Of a stretch of 26,095 bases of DNA, positions 1 through 9,156 are shown in pieces. Each line of letters opens with the position of its first letter. Position 1 is the first letter of the stretch. The stretch covers positions 1 through 26,095 of the forward strand of contig JAAAUF010000582.1 in the NCBI GenBank assembly GCA_015499985.1. The letters run 5' to 3'. A model generated the notes under the pieces. It made no database searches, was not told where the DNA came from, and worked only from the letters and a program-made list of their open reading frames with translations. The DNA is from Haplosporangium gracile (lineage: Eukaryota > Mortierellomycota > Mortierellomycetes > Mortierellales > Mortierellaceae). A program made the position numbers and the translations under genes.

Positions 1-88
1 AAACCCACCTCATCCCTTCCGATCTGCGCAGTTAAACAGTTGATGGCATAGTCAGACTATGGTGGGGGACCACATGTCCAGGTGTTCC
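1..88 (+). rRNA. 5S rRNA-related sequence, cut by the window edge, probably a pseudogene or diverged copy
   Basis: The first ~76 bases follow the fungal 5S rRNA consensus in order: a CTCATCCC-type segment, CCGATCTG, the box A-like AGTTAAACAGTTGATGGC (usual form AGTTAAGCAGTTGTGGGC), the CATAGT..ACTATGG stem and GGGGGACCACATG (box C region). The first ~25-30 nt of a 5S gene would lie left of the window. Differences from a functional copy are visible: CTTCC in place of CGTCC, an A for G in the AAGCAG core, a shortened CATAGT..ACTATGG element, and a 3' end after CACATG that no longer follows the usual GGGAAT.. closing strand. No long T run (Pol III stop) follows within the next ~60 bases. Dispersed 5S copies are common in fungi, and 5S-derived SINEs are the alternative reading. 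The 5S relationship is fairly secure; functionality is doubtful. Confidence 0.62.
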
Positions 89-265
89 AACCATCACAAC
101 CTTAAGATCTCAATCTCTTAACACCCATCTCTTTTGTTACCTCTATCCGACCCTGATAACGTTTCCTACTGAGTTCTGGCCACAATTCTAGAAACGTTAT
201 TTTTTTCCGGCGCACTATCATAGGTCTACTTTTGTTCTCAATACATATACATATCTCTTTACACG

Positions 266-303
266 CCTGGCGGAGCCAGGTTGCCTGTGACGAAGTCACG
301 GGC
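266..303. repeat. Double-hairpin element: two adjacent GC-rich triloop hairpins
   Basis: Two perfect or near-perfect hairpins sit 2 bp apart. The first is CCTGGC-GGA-GCCAGG at 266-280 (6-bp stem, GGA loop). The second is GCCTGTGAC-GAA-GTCACGGGC at 283-303 (9-bp stem with one T:G pair, GAA loop). Both have a three-base purine-rich loop and lie in AT-rich sequence just left of the transposon-like element. The function is unknown; they resemble mobile double-hairpin elements only in architecture. Confidence 0.6.
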
Positions 304-329
304 GATAACAGCTAGTTTGCCCAATCATT

Positions 330-781
330 GGATTAATCTACATGGCAACCCGGGTTGCTCGAATTATTTGACAACCCCCCGGCTTTCCGCACTAAGTCCA
401 TGTAACACACTTTTTGCACTCTAATCTCCACATCAACTTGTTTTTATAACACACATTCGCAGTTTTTTGCGCTCAACTGGTTGGCAGCCGCCTTACAGTC
501 CACGTTATGAAGCTTATGTCTCTTGTCGTCACCCAACACGGCTGTAGATGGCTAAAACGTGTCATTTTCAACACTGGTGCCTCAATGATCACCCTCAAGG
601 ATACATCAAGAGTGCTTAATGGGAGATCAAAGGAAAGCAAGGCGCCCCAAAGAGTTTCGCCTCGTATCTTCATGTTTTTATCTCAAAAACATAAAAAGTG
701 AGTTACATGGACTTAGTGCGGAAAGCCGGAGGGGTTGTCAAATAATTCGAACAACCCGGGCTGCCAAGTAGATTAACCCCT
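330..781. mobile_element. Non-autonomous DNA transposon (MITE-like), 452 bp, long TIRs
   Basis: The left arm (330 to ~412) and the right arm (~699-781) are inverted copies of each other over about 82-84 bp with only a handful of mismatches. Shared blocks include TTAATCTAC at the outer ends, AACCCGGGTTG/CAACCCGGG, AATTATTTGACAACCCC, CGGCTTTCCGCACTAAGTCC and ATGTAAC. The element is flanked by identical 7-bp direct repeats AATCATT at 323-329 and 782-788, the signature of a target-site duplication. The ~285 bp interior has short reading frames only (for example 507-701 on +) and no recognisable transposase, so the element must have been moved in trans. A 7-8 bp duplication would fit hAT-like elements, but the terminal bases do not settle the superfamily. 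Confidence 0.85.
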
Positions 782-998
782 AATCATTTTGTTCATGTCC
801 CCTAACCATTTTTACATGCACACCGACCATCTTGACCATGTACCCTAACCATTTTTTCATGACCCTGACCACCTTGCGCCCTAGCCATCTTGTTCATGCA
901 TCCAAACCATTTTATTCGTGCACCCTCTAACCATTTTTAACCATTTTTTTTCATGTATGTACTGCCGCATGTACTCTAATCATTTTGCTCATGTTCCC
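782..998 (+). repeat. Degenerate minisatellite, ~20-24 bp units
   Basis: About nine imperfect units of the type TAACCATTTTKTTCATGYACCC follow each other, starting at 781/782 and ending with a unit at ~978-998 that is almost identical to the first (TAATCATTTTG.TCATGT.CCC). Internal units are shortened or degenerate, for example around 860-880. The transposon's target duplication AATCATT is part of the repeat unit, so the insertion appears to have occurred in or at the edge of this array. From ~1000 to 1337 looser C/T-rich sequence with vaguely repeated TCC.ATCA words continues, and no gene is seen there. Confidence 0.6.
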
Positions 999-1337
999 GA
1001 GTCAAACCCTAAAGATCGTCCCCCAGTTAAGCCCATCACTCTTCCATTACTCGTCCATCCTCTGTCCCATCAGTCGCACTGTAGGTCCCATTGCTTGTAA
1101 TCATCGTCCACTAAATCGCACAATCTGTCCTATCATTCATAATGTTAATGTCAATCCTCTTCGCCCTGACCCAGACACCGCCAGTCCAGTCTTGTACTGT
1201 AGGCCAGACCCCGTCACTAAAGTGCCACCTGCGTGTCCAAGTCTATCCAGGTCCGGATAATCGCAACGAATTAGAGGGCTTTGTCCGATCAATCTCCATC
1301 CTGTGGCTCTGTCCTAGCTTGACGACACAGACCTTCG

Positions 1338-1966
1338 ATGATGTCATACTCCTGTCTTTTTTGTAATCCACAGGCAGTCTTCGAGACATCAAATCAGCTT
1401 CGCCTCCATCGTCTTGGCTACCATGGCAAGTCTTTTACTGTCATAATCGCCTTGGACGACGGCTCGATGGAGCAATATCAGATGATGAGAGTCGATGGCA
1501 TGATGAGATGTCCACTGGGCTGTCTGGCATCCTTCAAAACCAAGTCTGGCGCCCGCAAGCATGTGGTCAACAAAGGCTGCATCGTCAAGGCCACAGATGT
1601 CGAGGAGGATTCAGACCTTCAAGAGCCCGATTTGCCTGTCCGGACAATTCCCAACCATTTCTCTTTTCCGCCACCGCCCACAAGCGATCCATTACGACGA
1701 TGCGTACATATCGCGACGCAGTGCTCTACAGGTGCAATCAATACACCGCATCTGCGACTGAGTAACAGAGGAGACTGGATATTACTACTGCGTTACAATT
1801 GGAGCCGTTTACTTTGACGGACGACCTTGGCATAGAACAAAATGCTCTTGCTCGCACTTCAGCAATCGACAAGTTGTCTGGCCGAACCATGTCGGAGGGG
1901 TCATCCAAACGCATATCACACGTTCATATGTTTTATTGGTTGGCTAAAGAGCATTTGATTCCATGA
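1338..1966 (+). pseudogene. C2H2 zinc-finger protein gene, broken by a frameshift and a stop
   Basis: The frame opens at ATGATG (1338/1341) and encodes two Cys/His clusters near the N-terminus. One is CX2CX14HX4H (Cys from SCLFCN, His from LRLHRLGYH) and the other is CX3CX12HX5C (MRCPLGC .. RKHVVNKGC), both plausible zinc ligand sets. The natural continuation then moves to another frame around 1680-1700 (reading KRSITTMRTYRDAVLYRCNQ), meets TAA at 1763-1765, and continues in the same frame as a protein-like stretch (QRRLDITTALQLEPF .. FYWLAKEHLIP) to a TGA at 1964-1966. A conserved-looking protein thus survives across one frameshift and one nonsense codon. The family was not recognised; single-copy regulator or transposon-associated protein are both possible. 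Broken state: fairly sure. Function: unknown. Confidence 0.5.
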
Positions 1967-2059
1967 TGTGGATCACAGCACTACATGTGGAGTAACGAAG
2001 CCGAAAAGCAATCTGTTCTGTTTCCAGTTCCACTCAAACGCGTAGTCTATTCGTTCTGC

Positions 2060-2595
2060 TCACGACAAAAGAGGTGTGTTTTCTCCGCGCTGATCTTGTG
2101 CAGGTGCCGGATGGGTCTTCTTCAGCCAATGCAACCGCACGCCCATTACGATACCGATAAAGGCTACAGTCATTGAGAGTCCAATGATTGCATTGGTGAC
2201 GAATATCATTTTGCATTGCTGGTCGGCTGGGAAGGAGTCACCAAAGATAGTCGAGACAATCATAAATGGGATGGATAGGATATAGAAAAGGCGAATATAA
2301 GGAATGTTGTGCGAAGGCTACTTGGAGGTTCCTTGTAAGCCTTATAATACCCTGCGCCTCCTCCAAGAAGAATGAACAAGCACTGCGGGAGGAGCAGGGA
2401 GGAGTAATCAGTGTCTGGCGAATGGGAAGCGTCTATAGCGTCTAAAGAAATTAATTCGCCTCGTTAGTTTCATTCATATTGTTAAAGTCAAGATTGTAGA
2501 ATGTGCATACAGGCTTTACCATTGACTGAAGCATCTGCTGTAATTCGAAACCAACAAGATGCCATGATTAATACTGCAAAGAGCAAGAGATTCAT
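2060..2595 (-). pseudogene. Small secreted/multi-pass membrane protein gene, apparently frameshifted
   Basis: An ATG at 2595 opens a hydrophobic signal-like N-terminus (MNLLLFAVLIMASCWF). A candidate 78-bp intron (2519-2442, GTAAAG..TTTCTTTAG) joins it in phase to a second exon with a membrane segment (LLLPQCLFILLGGGAGYY) and a second hydrophobic run (TTFLIFAFSISYP). That frame then stops near 2262. The adjacent frame carries on seamlessly with a membrane-type sequence (FMIVSTIFGDSF), a further helix (NAIIGLSMTVAFIGIVMGV) and a polar tail ending NTPLLS at 2060. The frame change at ~2260-2275 looks like loss of one base, or a splice form I cannot resolve. No family recognised. Exon 1 and the intron are less certain than the 2060-2263 segment. 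Confidence 0.4.
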
Positions 2596-2828
2596 AATGT
2601 GGTGTGGAGAAAAGTAATGAGTTCGAATGGCGAATGAGGAATTTTTCGACTTATTTATTTGGCATTCCCTGCTGACCATTTTCTTGTCTGTGCTTAAACA
2701 TTCCCATTAGGTTTCAAATTTTTCGTCCATTGCAAAGTCGCTCTTAATAGGAGCACTACCAAAAAAAATTAACCAATCATATCGCTAGAAAAATCCCTCA
2801 TTTTTTCTCCCCAGCAGCTGCAAAGGAC

Positions 2829-3062
2829 GGCGGAATAACTTCAACTTATAATCGATGGCGCAAAGGAAGATGGAAAAACTCTAATTCAGAATGTTTCTGT
2901 ATCCTTGGATTCCTTTCTAGTCCAATGGCGTAGACTATCAGCTGTGGTCCTTATTCCGCAAAAAAGGATAATGCTGGTTGTGAAGCACGGTTGGAAAACT
3001 TTAACTTGTATCCCTGGATCCGCTTCTAGCCCACAATCGATGGCGTATCGAATGCGGTTCTC
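2829..3062 (+). repeat. Degenerate direct repeats, ~60-90 bp
   Basis: The stretch around 2869-2930 (GGAAAAACT..TGTATCCTTGGATTCCTTTCTAG..CAATGGCGTA) recurs diverged at about 2991-3045 (GGAAAACT..TGTATCCCTGGATCCGCTTCTAG..CGATGGCGTA). A shorter third piece at 2829-2865 contains CAACTTATAATCGATGGCG. Spacing and gaps are irregular, so these are old copies. No function assigned. Confidence 0.35.
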
Positions 3063-4624
3063 ATTATCGGCCCAATCTGGGGAAAAGACTGGTATGCTTC
3101 AGGCTTGTGGGATACTATTTGCTTCCATTTTGGGATTAGTATTGTTTACTCTGCCAGGGCTGAAAATCTTACTTGAGATGGCGGTAGATAAAGTGGAGTG
3201 CATATTGTTGTCGTGGCGTCTGCTTCTGATATCGGTCGTAGTGTTTCTATTGCCGTACTGGTAGTTTATTCCCTGCGCTTCCTTCCTCTCTTTCTCTTTC
3301 TTTTTCTCGTATTCGCACCAGTGTGGTGATGTGAACGGAGATCGTCCACTCACTCGCGTTTCTGTCCAAATATGGAACATGTGGGTTAAGGGGTATTTAG
3401 TAGTAATAAAAACGAAGGAGGGAGCAAGTTGGCTCCTCCTGCGACTTTTGACTTTTGTTCTTCATTTTGAAGTGGAAGCCTTCGGCATACTCAGGCATAC
3501 CATCGTTTTTCTACACAGTCCGGAGTCCGTTCAGATCCTTTCCTTTTGCCACGTTGCGTACCGCCAAGTGGTGCAGAAAACCGATCCAGAGCACGCCCCG
3601 TCCACGAGTCCGCCAGACCTCCGCTGTTATAGCCCAAAACTCGACCACCGGCCGATAGATCGTCTAACGGCGTAAACAGTACATAACGGATCGATTTGCG
3701 GACCAAAATATCTTCGGCAGCAACAACATTCGGGGTCTACTTTACTGTTAGCACTCTCTTTTCCGCCATCCACTTCGATCAAAACCAATATGCGGTCTCC
3801 TTGGAACTATCCCAGTTGTTCTTCAGAGAACCCAGACCTTTATGCCCTCGGTATCATTTGGTTAATATAGATTCCCATTTTGTTACCCCTTTCACCACCC
3901 TTTTTCGTATTTACTATCTGTAGAATTCAGACTTCCCATAACCCACGCATTATCTTTCGTGTCCTCTCCTTCGCCTACTTTGGAACCACGAGATCTCTCC
4001 GGTCCTACTTTGGTAAGCGCACTGAGCTCCCCATTTCAGCGCGCATGAGCCTTATCTTCTTGTTATTAGTAATAGCTCCCTTTATCTATCATTGAATTTC
4101 CCATCTTCCGCTAAGTAGATATACTCGTGTTACCCGTCGTTATACCTCCTTTCGTTTGGCTTCTTCCTTACGTACCTTTTTGGTTTCCAAATCCTCCCGA
4201 TCTTCACCGGATAAGGACCTAAATCCCTCTTATCGACAGTTATATGCCTGTAGTCCATAGTATCATAAGTGTTAGTTCTTTTTCACTAACAGATAGTATC
4301 CTTCGTTATAGGATGTCTGGTCCTCGCTACTTTGGCTTGATCTAAATCCTTCCTCAATTCCTCAACTGCATCCATCACTGCCTCACAGACTTGCCGGTGG
4401 CATCGTCAAAATGGGTAACCTTCTCCGTCTCCTTCAAAACAATCCAACCTCGAGTGCGACGGGAATCTGGGTGCTTGTATATGTGTCCCTGTATATATGA
4501 TGGAAATGTGTGTCTCTATATGCATGTTGGCGTGTCTCTGCATTGTGTATGTTGGAGGTGTTAGTGTGCGCCCTGCAGGCCTAGCATAGTTAAGGAAATG
4601 TGGTCTGGTGCCTATGTTGACGGG

Positions 4625-4675
4625 ACTGAAAATCCGTTGCAACGGGTTTTTTTTCCGTCGCGACGTATTTTCAGT
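4625..4675. repeat. Hairpin with nested palindromes around a T8 spacer
   Basis: ACTGAAAAT-CCGTTGCAACGGG at the left is matched by the inverted complement CCGTCGCGACG-TATTTTCAGT at the right, with eight T in between: about 20 bp of stem with two or three mismatches. Each arm also contains its own perfect 10-bp palindrome (CGTTGCAACG and CGTCGCGACG), so cruciform and single-arm folds compete. It may be the remnant of a short palindromic repeat family. Confidence 0.55.
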
Positions 4676-5206
4676 TCTGTCTCAACGCGTTTTTTTTTTC
4701 GTTTATGCGGTTTTTCAATTCCGTTTATGCACACAGTCATGATCAATTGCGTGGCTTAGAGGCCGGACTTGGGCACATTGTTGCCAAAGACATTTTTTTA
4801 GTCTCGTTTGTCTCATTAAAAGCATGCTTGCCATCTCTCATTCACTTTCGTTTACAGCTTGTCCATCCTTACTCAAACCCCATCTGTAATCTACACTCAG
4901 CAGAAACACCTCAACTCTCGAACCCATCCACCATCTCCAAGGGCCCCATCTACTTGGTCATCACTCTCATTTCCTCAAAGTATGAATCACATAAATTTCC
5001 ACCTGTCTACTAGTGTACTTTATTTGATATTGTTCATTGACACTACGCGATACCTATACGCACTCACTCCTTACTAAAACTCTCTCAACCACCGCCTACC
5101 TACTCTCCACCATTCTGACCAATAGAGGGCTCCAAACCCGCCGCTCATAAGCTGCTGCTGTCGCCGAAGGGCCACTTTGTACCAAAACGACAGTCAGACC
5201 GGAAAA

Positions 5207-8200
5207 ATGATCGCTATTGATGAATTAAAAGGACGAAGACGGCGCCGAGGTTCAGCAGCTGCTGAAGCCGCCACTCTTGCGACCAAACTCTCCACAGCAA
5301 CAATCCAGCCTACTACCAACACTCCTTCTGTCAGACCTACAGCTCAAAAGGCCCCTATCCCTGCGATCGCCACCAGAACGCGAGCAAAGACTGACAATAT
5401 CACCACACCCTCCACCAACGCGCCTACCACGACCAAGACCCCCAAAGACCCAAAGGCCAGTTCTATGATTACTAAGGACCAAAATAAGGTACTTCATAGC
5501 AACCCTGGCACCACTGGCTCTGTTACCTCTCTTTCTCCAACTTCAAAAGCGATGAAAAAGAAAAGACCAAAGGCGATGAGCAAGGAGTCAGTGGACTCCG
5601 CAGACACAGATGACTCGGACCCTGACACCGTCAAGAAGCCGGCCAAGAAGAAGGTGCAACACTACCACGGACCGAATGGCTCTACAGTCCGTCGACCTCC
5701 AATGCATCAAAAAGTCCAGAGCCAGGCTTATCCAACGATCCCTCCTGGAATGACAGAAGAGAAATATAAACAGGTCATCAAATCCTCATCCAACAAGGTT
5801 CTCTATGACCTTCTGGCGCGGAAGGATCGTGATATCCAGGAGTTGACCGTCAGGCAACATAAAGTGAAGCTCTTAACCTGGCAGGTTGGTACTCCATTGC
5901 ATTTGTATTTCGCGACTTGTAGTGAATATCCCTTTTTTATGCATCAGTTTCTAATACACTTGTTCCTTTTTCCTTGAATTAAGTTCTACTGCGATACTCA
6001 TTATGACGGTGACTACACAGTGAATGCTGAGCGCATGCTGCCGTACTTTGAGAATCTAGTTTTCCTCCGAACATCCAAGAAGTTTGTCGTCCCTGATATT
6101 GGCTATGGCGGCGTCATTGGGCTCAGACCTGCGGGCTGGAAGCCGCCAAATCCTAAACAACGACGAACAGTTAATCTCACCAAGGATATTGAGGAGTGGA
6201 TACCAGAGTCGTCTGCCATGGAACAGGACCTACAGGCGTGGGCCCCTGATGATGCTGACGCAGCCATAGCCCGATCAGAGGAGCTGGAGCATGATGAGCA
6301 CGAGGATGACCATGAAACAGTTGCTGTTGCAGTGGATTAGGTCGTAGATGTCGACATGGAAATCGCCGTAGGCAATGTCCGAGAGGATGACAACAACTCA
6401 GTCGAAATCACTGCTCAAGAAGAACTGCAAGCACTACATGCAATGGTGGAAGGCGAGGATGAGGCTGGCCTTGTTCTAGAAGGTGAGGATTTTAATTCTG
6501 GAGACCAACAGGAGCTGGAGCATGTCACTGGAATAGAAGCTCCTGCAGAACCTCACATAATCGAGACTGAGGCAGACAAGATGAAAGGTATGTATTAATT
6601 TCGGTTACAATTGATGTTATGTTATTAGAGAAATAATGACACTAATATCTGTTTGACCGTTCATTATTACTAGTCTTTTCTGATCTTGTTCCTGACAAAC
6701 ATGGTCGTGTTGCGGTCATAGTACCTTTGTCTCTGGGGACTGTTGATAACTACCGCAAAGCTTGTATTTATCTCTGGAAGCTTCAAAACCAAAGGACCAC
6801 CTTGTGCCCAAATCCTGCGCCTAATCCACGTAGCGATGGACCTTTGGATGATGCCATCAACGCCTATGGCGTCCGTCTCGTCTATGACAAGGCCACAATT
6901 GGAACAACAAGGAACACAGCTTGCGACACACACGACACATACGACGGTAATAACAAATTAATGCCATAAAAGCATGCACTTCCTTTTTACCGCAATCTGA
7001 CCTGTCTCCCTTCTTTTTATAAGGCAGCAAGCTGGTACGTATGGCAACATACACCTGGCAACAACAGCCTGTACACCGAACCAAAGGAGTCCGCAAATAC
7101 AAGTGCAGCACCCGGTTCCCCCACATCCGTGAGCGTCTCTGCATTCTGGCTCGGCACCATATGCTCCTCAGAGATGAGGACATCCGGAACCTCAATCTGT
7201 CTGATGTCTTTGCAACACTCAACCGCAAGAACGCCCCTGGGTCGACGTGGGCCTGTGGGCTCACGTTCTGTCTACGACGTGGCAAAACAAATAAGAAGGG
7301 TGCCATGCTCTACGCCACTACCTTCCGTCACAAGGACTTTCGTCGCTGTACTGTGGGAGCATTTGCATTTTACATGCTAGAGCGGTTCATGGTATGTAAA
7401 AATATTTGTTTAATGGTTGCTTGTAGTGAATGCACCTACCTTTAACTGACTTTATTTCTCTTCCTTCCCTTTTTCCATACTAGATTAACAAGGAAAGCCC
7501 TCCCGGCTTCTCAGATTTAGACAAGTGGAAGGACATCAAGGTCCTTGTTGCCAGTGATGTCCCATCTGTGCCTGATCCTGACCTCAGCTCTGTCACCAAC
7601 AGTGCCGCGCAAATTGAGGCTGAGCTAGAGCAAGAGCTTGCTCAGGATAAGCAGGACCAGGCACGCACTAAAGCTCTCACAAGCAGAGCACAACAGCAAG
7701 CAACTGCAGCTGTGATGCGTGCCTGTGAGATCTTCTCAGTACGGCTCACCCATGCTTGTCGCCATGCTGGTCGCCATGCAGGTACCAAGGAGGCACTCAA
7801 GCTAGGACTTGGCATCCAGGATATCCAACATCTCGGACGATGGGCGATGAACCAGATGATGAGTTTCTACGCCCCCAAGGACCCTATCAAGGGTGCATAC
7901 TTTATGGCGCACTTTAATGGCACTAATGAGCCTTATATCCTTGAGCGTGACCTCGTCCCACCACCTCCAGAGCTGCAAGCCATGCTGTTTGACTGGATCG
8001 AGCAGGTCTTTGATGGACATGATGACAGTATTGTGAAGGCCTGGCACAAGACTTGCATGGAGGAGATGACAGGATACGACCCGGACGAAGTCCGTGAAGC
8101 TGATGTTGTCTTTGAGGCCAAAACCGATATCCCAGCAGCACAGTCAGGACTCGAACAAAGTGCGCACACAGACAAGGTTGCATTCCTGAAGCTTATGGTG

Positions 8201-9156
8201 CGCATGCGACGGGTCATCATCCAGGACGCCGTTCTTTGCCTGCAGCCAGTGCCTGGAACTGGAAGGATCCTTTCCAACAGTTTGATTGAGAAGCTGCCTA
8301 AGATCTTCCAGAGCCAACTGTTCCTGGAATATTCAAAGGAACTTCTTCAGACTATTGAGCAACATCGGCTGCTGGTATCCATGTTGATGGCGCAGATATT
8401 ATTGAGGCCATCAGCCGATCTGCCTCACAACAGACCGTTTTCAACAGGACTCTGGCTACCATGGAAGTCAAGCACCAAAAACAACTTGAACAACAAGATG
8501 AGCGACATGCACAAGCAATGGCAGTAGAGATGGCACAGTACGCCCGATTGCAAGAAGCCCACGAGTGTGTTCTAACAGCACTCAAGGAATTCAAGGAGAT
8601 GCAACAACAGCTGCCTATTCAGTATTCTCCGCATCCTCCCTTCCATCCTCCACCTTCTCAGCACCCTGATTTTCATTCTCAACATTCTCAACATTCTCAA
8701 CATTCTCAGCAACCTCGCTTCCATCCTCCACCTTTTCAGCACCCTGACTTCGATTTTCAACCTTCTCAGCATTCTCAGCATCCTCGTTCCCATTCTCAAT
8801 CTCTTCACCATCATGCTTCATATCAACAACAGCAACAACAGGCACCGCAAACGCCATTCAATTATATAATGCATCCAGACAAAGGTGCATGGACGCTCAG
8901 GAACGCTTGGGATGAGTACCATGGGCCTCTCGCCCGTGCATATGCTGATTCACACAAGGCTTGGGGAGAGAATCAAAAGAGACAGTACAGGCGCAGGACA
9001 GAACTCATAGAGCTAATTAGAAAAAAGGCGGCAAGGGAAGCAAAAACCATTGACTCAATCCTTGCCTGCAAGGATTACACAGGCATGAGCATCAACGCTG
9101 TGAAAGAACTCCTCAAGACAGAGAGCAGTAAGGCAGCAGCAACGAGCATGGGTTAA
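5207..9156 (+). pseudogene. Crypton-like tyrosine recombinase with GCR1-type C-terminal domain; amber codon and frameshift
   Basis: Five exons fit by phase: 5207-5884, 5984-6587, 6674-6946, 7024-7391 and 7484-9156, with introns of 77-99 bp (GTTGGT, GTATGT, GTAATA and GTATGT donors). The start is the first ATG in a frame open upstream only through non-ATG codons. Order along ~1,198 residues: a basic, Thr/Pro-rich disordered head; a fungal recombinase core N-terminus (FYCDTHYDGDYTVNAERML); an acidic linker; LSLGTVDNYRKACIYLW; then the catalytic fold. Candidate catalytic residues are the Arg in LLRDEDIRNL (~568), the HxxR box in THACRHAG (~731-734), the His in IQHLGRW (~757) and the Tyr in MMSFYAP (~770). 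A Gln/His/Pro-rich tandem region (SQHSQHSQHSQ) precedes a GCR1_C-like domain (GAWTLRNAWDEYHGPLARAY). TAG at 6338-6340 interrupts the acidic linker, and a -1 shift at ~8363-8365 precedes the C-terminal coil. Family sure; function lost unless recoding occurs. Confidence 0.8.

Larger units (their letters stand above)
2596..5206. other. About 2.6 kb without a supported gene
   Basis: Apart from the degenerate direct repeats at 2829-3062 and the hairpin at 4625-4675, I see only short overlapping reading frames without recognisable domains. There is a CT-rich stretch around 3270-3310, GT-rich low-complexity sequence at ~4465-4570, and T-runs at ~4645-4655 and 4690-4700. The last ~450 bases (from ~4740) are CT-rich and probably contain the promoter and leader of the recombinase-like gene that starts at 5207. 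Confidence 0.5.

Noticed and set aside
507..701. ORF inside the MITE with a NTGAS-like word resembling an aspartic protease motif
   Set aside because: Only 64 codons, Asn instead of the catalytic Asp, no further protease or retroelement features; it also runs into the inverted repeat.
782..1020. Telomere-like CCCTAACC words
   Set aside because: They occur only as part of a longer, AT-rich minisatellite unit and never as consecutive CCCTAA repeats.
3491..3742. Protein-like - strand frame (YVLFTPLDDLSAGGRVLG)
   Set aside because: No ATG start, no recognised family and no partner exons; recorded only as a possible fragment in the gene-poor stretch.
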